64,000 bases of DNA from Salinisphaera aquimarina (GCF_042643355.1 NZ_JBHRSS010000004.1:124001-188000); one strand, 5' to 3'; shown: positions 51,748 to 61,808, counted from the first letter of the stretch. Numbers and translations are program-made. Notes: generated by a model from the letters alone, not told the origin.

Positions 51748-52340
51748 AGCGCGTGGCCCAACCAACGATAGCCGCTCGCGGATTCACGCTGCTTGAAGCG
51801 CTGGTGGCGCTTGTGGTCATTTCAATCGGTTTGCTCGGATTGCTGGGTCTTCAGACGGTTTCGGTCGTCAACACGCAGACCTCGGAGTCCCGAAGCCTTG
51901 CCAGCATCGCTGCAGACGATATCGCAGACCGGATTCGCGCAAACCCCGATGGTGCGGCGGACGGTGAATACGACGCCATCGCGCACCCCGCAAAAGATGG
52001 CGCGGCCATGCCCTCCCCGGACTGTGCAAAGACGCTTTGTACGGCGCAACAGATGGCCGCACTGGATGCCTGGGAATGGGATCGTGCCATCGGTGGCGAC
52101 TCGAACGATATCAAGGGGTACTTGCCGAACGGCCGGGGGTACGTCGACTGCACTACCCCGCCGGTTGCCTCAGGCGACCCCTGCCGCGCCTACACGGTGA
52201 CGATCGGATGGGATGAGCGCGCGGCGCCGTCTGCGGGCGGTCAGCCGACCTCCGCGCCTGCTGCCGGACTTGCGGCATGCGATTCGGATCTTCACACGAA
52301 CATCGGCAATCAATGTTTCATAACCACCATCCGGCCATGA
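51744..52340 (+). CDS. pilV: Minor pilin PilV
   Basis: The 198-aa protein carries the prepilin site ARG-FTLLEALVALVVISIGLLGLLGLQ (residues 12-36), with a cysteine-rich C-terminal half (AKTLCTAQQ, VDCTTPP, DPCRAY, AACDSDL, QCFITT). It is a PilV minor pilin, part of the priming complex that sits at the pilus tip with PilY1. It overlaps both neighbours by four bases (ATGA), so translation is coupled. Confidence 0.92.
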   Translation: MKRVAQPTIAARGFTLLEALVALVVISIGLLGLLGLQTVSVVNTQTSESRSLASIAADDIADRIRANPDGAADGEYDAIAHPAKDGAAMPSPDCAKTLCTAQQMAALDAWEWDRAIGGDSNDIKGYLPNGRGYVDCTTPPVASGDPCRAYTVTIGWDERAAPSAGGQPTSAPAAGLAACDSDLHTNIGNQCFITTIRP

Positions 52341-53104
52341 TCAGGCCTGCTCGCCTGAACAGTTCATCGGCCGGCTTCAGCCTCGTCGAATTGATGGTCG
52401 CTCTCGTGGTGGGCCTGCTGCTGCTGGCCGGTGTACTGCAGATACTGCTGGGCAACCGCGAAAGCTTCGATGCGCAACGCAGCAAGGCACACCTGCAGGA
52501 AAACGCTCGCCTTGCCAGTTTCATCCTCGAAAACACGGTTGCCCATGCCGGGTATCGAACAGAACTGGATAGCAGCGAAACCCACCTTTTCCCCGAGTTC
52601 GGCACCCAGTTCGCCGAGGGCGCGGTGGTCAGCGGGCAAGCCAACACGCGCGGTCAGAGCGACACCCTGCGGGTGCGTTTCCAGGGCGAAGGCGGCGTGC
52701 ACAATTGCCGAGGCACCGCCATCGGCACGACCGACGAGCCGCAGGAAACGAGTTTCGAGTTGTACGTCAACGACGACGATGCACTTATCTGTCACGTAAT
52801 CGGCGGCGATCGTCAGCCGTTGGTGGAAAACGTGGACCGTTTCGAAGTCCGTTACGGCCTGGATACCGACAACTCGACCACGGGCGTCGACCGCTATGTG
52901 TCCGATCTAACCGGCTTCGATGCCACGCAGATCCGCAGCGTCCGCGTGCAATTGTTGCTGCGTAGTGCCCCACAGGAAAACCTTCTGCCCACGGCGAGCG
53001 CGCAACAATTCAGCTTCAGCGACCGCTCGACGCAGACATTCACCGACCGACGCGGCCGACTGCTGCTGGACCAGACGATTGCCTTGCGGAACAGCCTGCC
53101 ATGA
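52337..53104 (+). CDS. pilW: Minor pilin PilW
   Basis: The 255-aa protein has the prepilin sequence SAG-FSLVELMVALVVGLLLLAGVLQILLGNRESF (residues 11-45) typical of PilW, then an N-terminal helix and a globular domain (DNSTTGVDRYVSD region). The start at 52337 overlaps pilV. It functions with PilV, PilX, PilE and PilY1 as the initiating pilin complex. Confidence 0.92.
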   Translation: MIRPARLNSSSAGFSLVELMVALVVGLLLLAGVLQILLGNRESFDAQRSKAHLQENARLASFILENTVAHAGYRTELDSSETHLFPEFGTQFAEGAVVSGQANTRGQSDTLRVRFQGEGGVHNCRGTAIGTTDEPQETSFELYVNDDDALICHVIGGDRQPLVENVDRFEVRYGLDTDNSTTGVDRYVSDLTGFDATQIRSVRVQLLLRSAPQENLLPTASAQQFSFSDRSTQTFTDRRGRLLLDQTIALRNSLP

Positions 53105-53700
53105 CCCACCGATACCAGCGCCTCACAGCGCAGACATCCCGCGGTTTCATCCTCGTGACCAGTCTGGTTTTTCTCGTGGTGATCACGTTGCTCGCCGTGT
53201 CGGCGATCAATTCCACCACCATTCAGGAACGCATGGCGTCCAACCAGCGCGAGAAATCACGTGCTCGACAAGCGGCGGACGCGGCGTTGCGTCAGGGCGA
53301 GTCGCTTCTCGGCGATACCGCCTTCGACAAGGTGCAGACGCCGAACACCACAGTGTCGGTCAAGGTCCGGAACAACGACGACCAGGGTAGCCACGACCTC
53401 GATGTCAAACTCTGGCGCAAGAACGACATGTTCGCGACCAGCGCCGAGAAGACAGACCCGGTGGCGTTTCTGAGTCCGAGATTGTGGGCCTTGAACGAGG
53501 CACTGGCCTATACGCTCGACGCCGATATGAGCGCAGTTCAGTACTACCTCGAAGACTACCAGTGTCTGGCACGGGATCTGAATCCCGACAGTCGCGCCGT
53601 TTGTGACGGCTCGCTTGTCTATCGAATCACGGCACGCGCACAAGGCCAGAACCCGGCCGCCATCGCTGTGACGCAAAGCCTTTACGAAAAACACTATTGA
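53101..53700 (+). CDS. pilX: Minor pilin PilX
   Basis: The 199-aa protein has a basic leader, TSRGFILVTSLVFLVVITLLAVSAIN (residues 14-39) and the PilX motif TTIQERMASNQREKSRARQAADAALRQGE. The mature N-terminal residue 5 is not Glu (GFILV), which is usual in PilX-type tip pilins that lie at the end of the fibre. It overlaps pilW by four bases and precedes pilY1 by 22. Confidence 0.93.
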   Translation: MTHRYQRLTAQTSRGFILVTSLVFLVVITLLAVSAINSTTIQERMASNQREKSRARQAADAALRQGESLLGDTAFDKVQTPNTTVSVKVRNNDDQGSHDLDVKLWRKNDMFATSAEKTDPVAFLSPRLWALNEALAYTLDADMSAVQYYLEDYQCLARDLNPDSRAVCDGSLVYRITARAQGQNPAAIAVTQSLYEKHY

Positions 53701-53722
53701 CGCACGAGTTCGGGCATATCAC

Positions 53723-56700
53723 ATGAGCAAAAGATCAGGGCTTCGACATTGTGCGACAGTCACACTGGCCGTCATGCTTGCCGGTTCATCGTTGGCATGG
53801 GCCGCTGATGACCTGGACCTGGCGGCCTCGCCGCTGTTTTCCGGCACGAACGCCAAGCCCAATGTGCTGGTCGCCGTCGACGACTCCGGCTCCATGGATC
53901 TCGAGACGCTGTTCCCGACCGATGAAGGCTGGCTCTACTGGGACTCCAACGACAGTCAGTATCCGACGACCACCAACGACGGCGCCTTTCGCAACAATGG
54001 CGACAAGTACGGCTATATATTTCCGACAGCCAACGGATATACGCATGTCCAGGCCGGGGACGATCGTACGATTCCACCTATACCCGAAACCGCATTTGCC
54101 CGCGCCGCCGACTACAACAAGGCCTATTTTAATCCGTCCTCCTTCGACACCTATTCGCCCTGGCTGAAAAGCGACGGCTCGCGCGATAAACGGCCCGATG
54201 AGCCCGCGAACAACGCCCGATACGATCCATTGAAGCAGCCGACCCTTGATCTGACCCAGCCCCACAACGGTACGTTCTATTTCGAACGGGGCATGGTGAT
54301 TCCAGGTAATGGCAATGGTGGTACGTTGCCACCCGGCGTCAACGCTCTCGATGGGTACGTTTGCTACAACCCGAACACCAAAGATGTGCAGACTCCGCTA
54401 CGTTCGATTTTCGGGGGCTATTACTGCTACTTCAGATTTTTTGGTACAGAGTACGGTTACGGCCCTGACTACCAACTCAGTCGTTTGGGGGACATACCCA
54501 CTGGTTCCGATGAAACGGTCACGAATACGGGCAACCGAAATATCAGCTATTTTCCGGCCACCTTCTATCTCAAGGCGGCCAACGATCGAAAGGAAGGCGA
54601 CGCGAGTCTGCCGGCCAACTACGGCTACAAGGCGGACAGGACGGTCGAGGGCAAAGGTCCCAATGGGGAGACGCTCGTCGGCTACGAGATCAAGCCCGAC
54701 AATTTCACGTCTCCCGCGGCCTATACAAAAGCCATCCAGAGCTTCGCGAACTGGTTCACTTTCTATCGTAAACGCAACTTGGCTACGCGTGGTGGCATCG
54801 TTGCGGCATTCGATCGCATCAACGATATCCGTGTCGGCAGTTGCACGATCAACAATCGCAACAATCTGACGATGAAGGATCTGGATGACCAGGATCAGCG
54901 TGCCCAGTTCTATAGCAATATATTCAACATCGACTATTCCGGAAATCGCGGCACACCCAACCGCGAAGCGATACAGCACCTGGGACGCCAACTCGAGGGC
55001 AAAGGGCGCGGCGATCTGCCGTCAATCATCACTGCCCCTTGTCAGCGCAACTTCGCCATCCTGTTTACCGACGGTTATTCGAACCCCGACACCGGCAGCG
55101 GTGTCGGCAACGTCGACGGCAACTATCGCTCGCCGTTTGCCGACAGCCGGTCGAATACGATGGCCGATATCGCGATGAAGTACTACACGGATCTGGATGT
55201 CGCCGAGAAAGGCATCCTGCGGGTATCCGAAGAATGCAAGAAGCCGAATCCGGACCCGCGTCTGGACTGCGAAACCGATCTGCATATGAGTACGTTCGGC
55301 GTCACGCTGAATCAGACCGGTACGATCTTCAACGATTTCGAGAACCACGCGGCACAGAACAATAACCCGTACAGCAACCCACCCGCCTGGCCGGACGTCA
55401 ATTCGGGAGGACGAAGCAAGAAGCAGATCGACGATCTCTGGCATGCAACGATCAATACGCGCGGCCAACTGCTCAACGCTGAAACGCCGGCAGAGATCGC
55501 CGACAAGTTCACTACCGCGCTGGAGCGTATTCTCGGCGATACGGGCTCCGCTACCAGTGTTTCGCTCGATAGTTCGAGCCTGACGACCGACTCAGCGGCC
55601 TACCAGGCCAAGTTTGTCGCCGGCGCGTGGACCGGCAACCTTTACGCGTTACCGCAGACCGGAACGGATGGCGAGTTCGGCGACCAGAGCTGGGATGCGG
55701 CGGATCGCTTGACCAATCACAAGAACCCGGACGACCGCGTGATACTGACTCGTACGCGCAGCAATTGCGGCAACAGCAATGCGGCCCGTACCACCGTACC
55801 GTTGCGCTTCAATCGGTTGAGGAATGGCTGCCCCGAACTCACCGAGACCGAACTGAATTTCGTCCGCGGAGTGCGAACCGACGAAAGAGCGTCCGGCGGC
55901 ACATTACGCAATCGCAACAATAATATTCTCGGCGATATCGTCCATTCGGATCCGCTCTACGTGGGCGCGCCCAACCGCGTACGTTATCCCAACGACTGGA
56001 ACGACCTGCTGTACGATGGCAATGAGCGCACCGCGGAAGATATAGCCGAGCCATATATCAATTTTGCCCAGGGCGCCGCGGCCAGCCGGTCTCCAACGAT
56101 TTATGTCGGGGCCAATGACGGCATGCTGCACGGATTCGATGCGAAAACCGGTGACGAAAGGATCGCGTTCATCCCCGGCGCTGTACTTTCGGGTCTGAGC
56201 ACGTTGACACAAAGCAATTACAAGCATCGCTACTACGTCGACGACAGCCCGGCTTCGGGGGACGTGATTATCGACAACGCGTGGCATACCGTGCTCGTCG
56301 GCGCGCTCGGCGCGGGCGGGCGCAGTGTCTATGCGCTGGACATCACCAAGCCCGATGATTTCTCGGAGAACAACGCCGACCAGATCGTCCAATGGGAATT
56401 CGAGGACGACGAACTCGGCTACAGCTTTGGCCAGCCCTCGATCGTACGCTTGCACGATGGCCGCTGGGCCGCAGTCTTTGGCAACGGTTACAACAGCGAC
56501 GGTGGCAAAGCCCAGTTGTTCATCGTCGATATCAAGGACGGGAGTCTGATAAAGCGGATCGATACCGGCGTCGGATCCACAGGCAGTTCATCACAAAACG
56601 GCAACAGCAATGGCAACGGAAAAGGAAATGGAAACAACAAAATTGATATTTGCCTGCTAGGAATCACTGTGAGCATCCCGCTCCCCGCGTTGGAAGCAAA

Positions 56701-57712
56701 GCTTGCGCAAGGCGCGACGCGTGGCGCCTGTGGGAGTGATGATGACGCCAAGAAAAACGGATTGGGCGAGGTATTTCCTGTGGATCTGGACGGTGATTTC
56801 ATTACCGACTATATCTACGCAGGTGACCTGCAGGGCAACGTCTGGAAATTCGATCTGACCAGCAAATCCAGGAATGATTGGAAAGTCGGTCTTGACGGCG
56901 ACCCCTTGTTCACCGCGACCGATTCCGACGGCACGCCGCAGCCGATCACGACGCAACCGCAGGTGGCCGTGCATTCATACGGGCGCAGCTACGGCGTGAT
57001 GGTCTATTTCGGAACCGGAAAATATCTCGAAGAGAACGATCGGGAAGCCAAAGTCGATACGATCAACACTTTCTACGGCATCCAGGATGTCGACGTATTC
57101 ACGTTCAACGACGGGCCGACTGGTAACCCGACATATCAGACCGCATTGGTCAGCGATATCCCGAAATCGCGGCTCCAGGCGCAGACAATTCTCGAAACGC
57201 CTACCAAGAACGGAGATGTCTATCGTCTGGTCAGTGACAACCCGGTGGACTATCAGACAAGCGATGATCAAAGCGACCCCGACGGCAAGAGAGGCTGGTA
57301 TCTCGACCTGTCGTCCAATTCCGGCGAGATGGTCATCACCAACAGTCGCGTCGAGCGTGACACGATCGCCTTCAGCACCGCGATTCCAAACATCGAGACC
57401 TGCTCGGCCAGTGGCAGCGGTTATTTCATGCTGCTCAATCGCGAAACGGGCGGCCGCACCGACTACGCTGCGTTCGACCTGAATGGCGACAAGCAACTGA
57501 ATGTCAACGACTATTTTCTGCGCAACGACAAACTTATCGGCGCGTCGGGGCTGCTGATCGCCAAGGGCATTCCCGGCGAGGCCTCACATCAGACGGATCC
57601 GGCCAATGACACGGCCTATTACATTGTTCCCGCATCCGATGGCACCCTTCGTCGGGTCTATACACGGAAACCCGCCGACCAGAGAATGAGTTGGCGCGAG
57701 ATAAGGCGCTAG
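53723..57712 (+). CDS. pilY1: Type IV pilus tip protein PilY1
   Basis: The 1329-aa protein has a signal peptide (to about residue 27), an N-terminal von Willebrand A-like domain with MIDAS residues Asp53, Ser55 and Ser57 (VAVDDSGSM), and a C-terminal PilY1 beta-propeller (about residues 735-1290; HSDPLYVGAPNRVRYP, YVGANDGMLHGFDAKTG, VGALGAGGRSVYALDI). A calcium loop DLDGDFITD lies at 1021-1029, followed by YAGDLQGNVWKFD. A Gly/Asn-rich insertion (about 954-974) precedes this loop. It acts in pilus extension, adhesion and surface sensing. An RGD is at 429-431, in the VWA region. Confidence 0.95.
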   Translation: MSKRSGLRHCATVTLAVMLAGSSLAWAADDLDLAASPLFSGTNAKPNVLVAVDDSGSMDLETLFPTDEGWLYWDSNDSQYPTTTNDGAFRNNGDKYGYIFPTANGYTHVQAGDDRTIPPIPETAFARAADYNKAYFNPSSFDTYSPWLKSDGSRDKRPDEPANNARYDPLKQPTLDLTQPHNGTFYFERGMVIPGNGNGGTLPPGVNALDGYVCYNPNTKDVQTPLRSIFGGYYCYFRFFGTEYGYGPDYQLSRLGDIPTGSDETVTNTGNRNISYFPATFYLKAANDRKEGDASLPANYGYKADRTVEGKGPNGETLVGYEIKPDNFTSPAAYTKAIQSFANWFTFYRKRNLATRGGIVAAFDRINDIRVGSCTINNRNNLTMKDLDDQDQRAQFYSNIFNIDYSGNRGTPNREAIQHLGRQLEGKGRGDLPSIITAPCQRNFAILFTDGYSNPDTGSGVGNVDGNYRSPFADSRSNTMADIAMKYYTDLDVAEKGILRVSEECKKPNPDPRLDCETDLHMSTFGVTLNQTGTIFNDFENHAAQNNNPYSNPPAWPDVNSGGRSKKQIDDLWHATINTRGQLLNAETPAEIADKFTTALERILGDTGSATSVSLDSSSLTTDSAAYQAKFVAGAWTGNLYALPQTGTDGEFGDQSWDAADRLTNHKNPDDRVILTRTRSNCGNSNAARTTVPLRFNRLRNGCPELTETELNFVRGVRTDERASGGTLRNRNNNILGDIVHSDPLYVGAPNRVRYPNDWNDLLYDGNERTAEDIAEPYINFAQGAAASRSPTIYVGANDGMLHGFDAKTGDERIAFIPGAVLSGLSTLTQSNYKHRYYVDDSPASGDVIIDNAWHTVLVGALGAGGRSVYALDITKPDDFSENNADQIVQWEFEDDELGYSFGQPSIVRLHDGRWAAVFGNGYNSDGGKAQLFIVDIKDGSLIKRIDTGVGSTGSSSQNGNSNGNGKGNGNNKIDICLLGITVSIPLPALEAKLAQGATRGACGSDDDAKKNGLGEVFPVDLDGDFITDYIYAGDLQGNVWKFDLTSKSRNDWKVGLDGDPLFTATDSDGTPQPITTQPQVAVHSYGRSYGVMVYFGTGKYLEENDREAKVDTINTFYGIQDVDVFTFNDGPTGNPTYQTALVSDIPKSRLQAQTILETPTKNGDVYRLVSDNPVDYQTSDDQSDPDGKRGWYLDLSSNSGEMVITNSRVERDTIAFSTAIPNIETCSASGSGYFMLLNRETGGRTDYAAFDLNGDKQLNVNDYFLRNDKLIGASGLLIAKGIPGEASHQTDPANDTAYYIVPASDGTLRRVYTRKPADQRMSWREIRR

Positions 57713-57714
57713 GC

Positions 57715-58137
57715 ATGAGTACACGCGTACGTGGTTTCACCCTCATCGAGTTGATGATTGTCGTGGCGATCGTCGGCATCCTGGCGGCCATCGCCTATCC
57801 GACTTATATCAATCAGGTTCGCAAGGCGCGCCGCTCGGATGCACACAGTCTTCTGTTGCAGGCAGCCAATCGCGAGGAGCGCTTCTATACATCGCAGTAT
57901 CAGTACACGGCGACACTCGGCAACGGCGGACTGGGCATGCCCACGCGCACCGAGAACGAAGCCTACGATCTCAGTGCTACGGTAAGCGGTACCAACAACC
58001 AGCAGTTCGAGATTACCGCGACCGCCCGCGGTGACCAGGTGAACGACGACTGCCGCACTCTGTCCATCAACCAGGCCGGCCAGAAGACCGCCAACGGGAC
58101 AGCGGCCACGAGCCAGGCCAGTCAGGACTGCTGGTAA
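57715..58137 (+). CDS. pilE: Minor pilin PilE
   Basis: The 140-aa pilin begins MSTRVRG-FTLIELMIVVAIVGILAAIAYPTYINQVRKARRSDAHS, with a short six-residue leader and conserved Glu5. NREERFYTSQYQYTATLG and the paired cysteines at the end (NDDCRTL, SQDCW) fit PilE-type minor pilins rather than the major pilin. It is the last gene of the operon, two bases after pilY1. Confidence 0.92.
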   Translation: MSTRVRGFTLIELMIVVAIVGILAAIAYPTYINQVRKARRSDAHSLLLQAANREERFYTSQYQYTATLGNGGLGMPTRTENEAYDLSATVSGTNNQQFEITATARGDQVNDDCRTLSINQAGQKTANGTAATSQASQDCW

Positions 58138-58182
58138 GCGAGACTACGACTCTCCCCGGCGCGCTCCGCCACCGAGCGGCGG

Positions 58183-58707
58183 TTAGTCCGATTCACCCGT
58201 GTTGCGCCGGCGAGGCCAAAGCATGTCCAGCCCGAGCAGGATCGCGCCAAGCACGATCGCGCTGTCGGCAATGTTGAACGCCGGGTAATGCCAGCCGGAT
58301 ATGTGAAAATCGACGAAATCGATCACGAACCCGCGCGTGGCGCGATCAATCGCGTTGCCGAGCGCGCCGCCGAGGATGAGCGCGAACGACGCGGCTACCA
58401 GGCGCTCTCCGTGCGGATGGCGGCGCATCCAGACCAGAATACCGATCGAGACCACGACGCTGAGCGCGACAAAGAACCATGGCGTGGCGCCCGCAAAAAT
58501 ACTGAATGCCGCGCCGGTATTGTGCATCCGCGAGAGGTTGAGCCAATCGAACAGATGAATGCGGTCGAACAACTCGAGATTGTTCACCACCAACTGCTTG
58601 GTAACCTGATCGGCCCCGATGACGATGGCCGAAAGCCACAGCCAGTGCGCGTTCTGCAACTGGAAACCGCGTTCGTGCGATACGGCCTTGTCTGGAGATG
58701 GGGTCAT
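58183..58707 (-). CDS. lspA: Lipoprotein signal peptidase LspA
   Basis: The 174-aa four-helix inner-membrane aspartyl peptidase removes signal peptides from prolipoproteins. Catalytic Asp130 (GFVIDFVDFH) and Asp148 (FNIADSAI) are visible, as is GNAIDR at 117-122. Length matches E. coli LspA. It overlaps ribF by four bases. Confidence 0.97.
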   Translation of the reverse strand: MTPSPDKAVSHERGFQLQNAHWLWLSAIVIGADQVTKQLVVNNLELFDRIHLFDWLNLSRMHNTGAAFSIFAGATPWFFVALSVVVSIGILVWMRRHPHGERLVAASFALILGGALGNAIDRATRGFVIDFVDFHISGWHYPAFNIADSAIVLGAILLGLDMLWPRRRNTGESD

Positions 58708-59642
58708 GATTGTCGTTGCTCTTGCAGGACCTTGCGCACCTGATCGACGTCGCGGTGCATCTGTTCGGTGAGCGCATCCAGCGAGTCAAAACGCTCTTCA
58801 TCGCGAATGAATACTTCAAAGGATACGTCAATGCGCTGGCCGTATAAATCGCCGTCGAAATCGAGCACATAAACCTCGAGCAGCGGCTCGCGGCCGTTGA
58901 CCGTGGGACGCACACCGAAACTCGCGGCGCCGGCCCGGCGCATCCCGTCGGCAAAGTACACCCACACGGCATACACGCCGTAGCGCGGCGCCGGTTTACG
59001 GGCAAGCCGGATGTTCGCGGTTGGGAATCCCAGCGTGCGCCCCAGCTTTTCGCCGGCGATCACGCGCCCACCGATCCAGTACGCATGCCCGAGCAGACGC
59101 GATGCCTGGCGGGTATCGCCGGCCGCCAGTGCCTCGCGTACACGCGTGGAGCTGACCCGTGCGTCATCCAGGCACACTTCCGGTAGCGGAGCGACTTCGA
59201 TGCCTCGCGCGTCGGCAAACGCTCGGAGCGTGCCTACGTCGCCTGCCCTGGCCTTGCCGAAACGAAAGTCTTCGCCGACGAGCACATAGCGTGCGTCGAG
59301 GCGCGCGCCGATCAATTCCTCGAGAAAGGCGCTCGGGGACAGGGCCGCGAATTGCGCGTCGAAACGGGCACATATGAAGATGTCGATGCCCAGCGTGCGC
59401 GCGCTCTGCATCTTCTCGCGCAGCGACGATAGCCGCGGCGGTGCGTTGACCGGATCGAAGAATTCGCGCGGCATGGGCTCGAAGCACATCAAGGCGCTGG
59501 GCACGGCATGGGCCGCCGCCTGTTCGCGTAGATGATCGATAATGGCGCGGTGCCCCAAGTGCAGACCGTCGAAATTGCCGATGGTCAGCGCGCAGCCGCC
59601 GGTCAGTGGCCGCATATGACGGATCGAGCGCACGACGCGCAT
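58704..59642 (-). CDS. ribF: Bifunctional riboflavin kinase/FAD synthetase RibF
   Basis: The 312-aa enzyme makes FMN and then FAD. The N-terminal nucleotidyltransferase domain shows TIGNFDGLHLGHRAII (residues 20-35) and DFRFGKARAGD. The C-terminal kinase domain shows GRTLGFPTANI and YGVYAVWV...GAASFGVRPTVNG. I start at ATG 59642, which overlaps the murJ end by one base, instead of the upstream in-frame codon. Confidence 0.96.
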   Translation of the reverse strand: MRVVRSIRHMRPLTGGCALTIGNFDGLHLGHRAIIDHLREQAAAHAVPSALMCFEPMPREFFDPVNAPPRLSSLREKMQSARTLGIDIFICARFDAQFAALSPSAFLEELIGARLDARYVLVGEDFRFGKARAGDVGTLRAFADARGIEVAPLPEVCLDDARVSSTRVREALAAGDTRQASRLLGHAYWIGGRVIAGEKLGRTLGFPTANIRLARKPAPRYGVYAVWVYFADGMRRAGAASFGVRPTVNGREPLLEVYVLDFDGDLYGQRIDVSFEVFIRDEERFDSLDALTEQMHRDVDQVRKVLQEQRQS

Positions 59643-61204
59643 CAGCTGGGCTCGACCATGGTGAAATCGACCGGGCGCACGCCCAGCGCCCCCAGCACCG
59701 CGAAATAGACGACCACGCCGCCGGTAATCCATCCCAGCAGCCACGCCACACGCTGGAGCGCCCCGCGCTCTATCCACACCGACAGATCCGCGGCGCCGAT
59801 ACCCAGCACCACCCCCATCGCCACACAGGCCAGGCCGACCTGGACCAACAGCCGGCGCCAGGACGCGCTGGGCACGAATACGCCGTCGCGGCGCAGATTT
59901 CTATACAGCAGGCCCGCATTGATGAACGCGCCCAGCGATGTGGCCAACGCCAGACCCGCATGCGGTGCAGGCAGATCCCACCATGTAAACAGGCCGACGA
60001 AGATCAGATTGAGGATCATCGCGCTCACCATGGAAATGACCCCGCAGCGCACCGGCGTGCGCGAGTCCTCGCGCGAGAAAAATCCGGTGACCAGCACCTT
60101 GACCAGCGAAAAACCCATGAATCCGAGCGCGTACGCCATCAACGCATACTGACTCATGAGCGCGTCATGACCGTTGAACGAGCGATAATTGAACAACGTG
60201 GTGACCAGCGGGCCCGCGAGCACGAACAGCCCGACCATGGCGGGCAGCCCAACAATGACCAGCAGACGCAAAGCCCAGTCCAGCGTATCGGAAAATTCCG
60301 TACTCGATTTGCTGGCATGGCGCGCGGCGAGGCTCGGCAGGATCACGGTGGCAATCGCGATCGAGAACACACCGAGCGGAAACTCCATCAGACGATCGGC
60401 GTAATACAGCCAGCTCACGCTGCCCGCCGCTAGAAACGACGCGATGATCGTATCCAGCATCAGATTCACCTGCGCCACCGAGGAGCCGAACAGGATCGGC
60501 AGCATCAGCCGCAGGATCCGCCGGACCTTGGCATCACGCCATCCCCAGCGTGGTCGTGGCAGGCGTTGCAGGCGCACCAGAAACGGCACCTGGAACGCCA
60601 GTTGCGCCATTCCCGCGATGAGCACGCCGATCGCGAGCGCGATTTCAGGTCGCTCGAATACCGGCGACAGCAATACCGCGGCCCCGATCATGCAGATATT
60701 GAGCAATACCGGCGTGAACGCGGGTACGGCGAACTGCCCGTAGGTATTGAGGATGCCGCCTGCAAACGCGGTCAACGATATGAACAGCAGATACGGAAAC
60801 GTCAGCCGCAACAGGTCGACGGCAAGATCAAATTGCGCGGTCTGACCGGCGAAACCCGGCGCGAATATATAAATGAATACCGGAGCCGCGACGATGCCCA
60901 CCACGGTCACCCCGATGAGAATCACGCCGAGAGTGCCCGCCACCACGTCGACAAGGTTCTGAACGTCGTCGCCGGTATCCTGGCTTCGCGTGGCCGAGAG
61001 CACCGGCACGAAAGACTGCGCGAACGCGCCTTCGGCGAACAGCCGACGCATGAAGTTGGGGATCTTGAACGCAACCAGAAATGCGTCCATACCGGCGCCA
61101 GCGCCGAACAATACGGCGAGAATCACGTCGCGCAGAAACCCGAGCACGCGCGACAACAACGTCATCACACCGACCGTGCTCGTGGATTTAGCAAGCGATG
61201 CCAT
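59642..61204 (-). CDS. murJ: Lipid II flippase MurJ
   Basis: The 520-aa protein has 14 hydrophobic helices and is of MVF type. N-terminal TVGVMTLLSRVLGFLRDVILA and NFMRRLFAEGAFAQSFVPVLS are the MurJ signature, and the central RFPYL-like and AIVGLP elements are present. It exports lipid II for peptidoglycan synthesis. It is first in murJ-ribF-lspA, an arrangement typical of gammaproteobacteria around rpsT. Confidence 0.96.
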   Translation of the reverse strand: MASLAKSTSTVGVMTLLSRVLGFLRDVILAVLFGAGAGMDAFLVAFKIPNFMRRLFAEGAFAQSFVPVLSATRSQDTGDDVQNLVDVVAGTLGVILIGVTVVGIVAAPVFIYIFAPGFAGQTAQFDLAVDLLRLTFPYLLFISLTAFAGGILNTYGQFAVPAFTPVLLNICMIGAAVLLSPVFERPEIALAIGVLIAGMAQLAFQVPFLVRLQRLPRPRWGWRDAKVRRILRLMLPILFGSSVAQVNLMLDTIIASFLAAGSVSWLYYADRLMEFPLGVFSIAIATVILPSLAARHASKSSTEFSDTLDWALRLLVIVGLPAMVGLFVLAGPLVTTLFNYRSFNGHDALMSQYALMAYALGFMGFSLVKVLVTGFFSREDSRTPVRCGVISMVSAMILNLIFVGLFTWWDLPAPHAGLALATSLGAFINAGLLYRNLRRDGVFVPSASWRRLLVQVGLACVAMGVVLGIGAADLSVWIERGALQRVAWLLGWITGGVVVYFAVLGALGVRPVDFTMVEPS

Positions 61205-61337
61205 TCGAAAGCCGCAACTTAAAGGAAACGCGGCGCACTATAGCGGTATTGCATGGGTAGCCGAAAGTACGCCGCACCGGCCGCGGCCGGCGGAACGCTG
61301 GATCGATTGCCGGTCACCGCCTCGCGCAGATCAGAGG

Positions 61338-61366
61338 TTGACAACGCGGGCCGAAATCACAATAAT
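61338..61366 (+). promoter_or_regulatory. Sigma-70 promoter for rpsT
   Basis: A perfect -35 box TTGACA (61338-61343) and an AATAAT -10 box (61361-61366) are spaced by 17 bases. The start would lie about 40 bases before the rpsT GTG. Confidence 0.85.
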
Positions 61367-61415
61367 CGCGCGCTTGTAGAGATTCATCTATCCGTTTTTT
61401 ATTCAGGAGCTGTCT

Positions 61416-61688
61416 GTGGCGAATTCTGCCCAAGCCCGCAAACGTGCCCTTCAGGCCGTTACCCGTCGTGAGCGCAACGTCGCCCAGCGTTCGCTGGTGC
61501 GCACGCACATCAAGAAAGTGCAGAAAGCGATTGCCGATGGCGATGCCACGCAGGCGCAGGTTGTATTCAAGGAAGCTGTTCCCGTGATCGACCGCATGGC
61601 CGGCAAGGGCCAGATTCATCGCAACAAGGCCGCGCGTCACAAGTCGCGCCTGAATGCTCAGATCAAGGCGATGGCCGCTCAGGCCTAG
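61416..61688 (+). CDS. rpsT: 30S ribosomal protein S20
   Basis: The 90-aa basic helical protein ANSAQARKRALQAVTRRERN...RNKAARHKSRLNAQIKAMAAQA is S20, which binds 16S rRNA early in small-subunit assembly. The start is GTG with AGGAG upstream, so initiation is non-AUG, as in E. coli where rpsT uses UUG and is autoregulated. It has a strong promoter and a terminator of its own and is divergent from murJ. Confidence 0.97.
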   Translation: MANSAQARKRALQAVTRRERNVAQRSLVRTHIKKVQKAIADGDATQAQVVFKEAVPVIDRMAGKGQIHRNKAARHKSRLNAQIKAMAAQA

Positions 61689-61726
61689 TTCTCGTCTGAC
61701 GCGGCCAGCATAGGGCTGGCTGTGCA

Positions 61727-61753
61727 AAAAGCCCGCTAATGCGGGCTTTTTTG
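61727..61753 (+). terminator. Intrinsic terminator after rpsT
   Basis: AAAAGCCCGC (61727-61736) pairs perfectly with GCGGGCTTTT (61741-61750), with a TAAT loop and a T-run. It is about 40 bases after the rpsT stop and may also act for proB from the other side. Confidence 0.92.
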
Positions 61754-61808
61754 TGGGTGTCGTTTACGGCGCACATGAATACGCTGCCGCGATGATGATG
61801 CTGCCACG

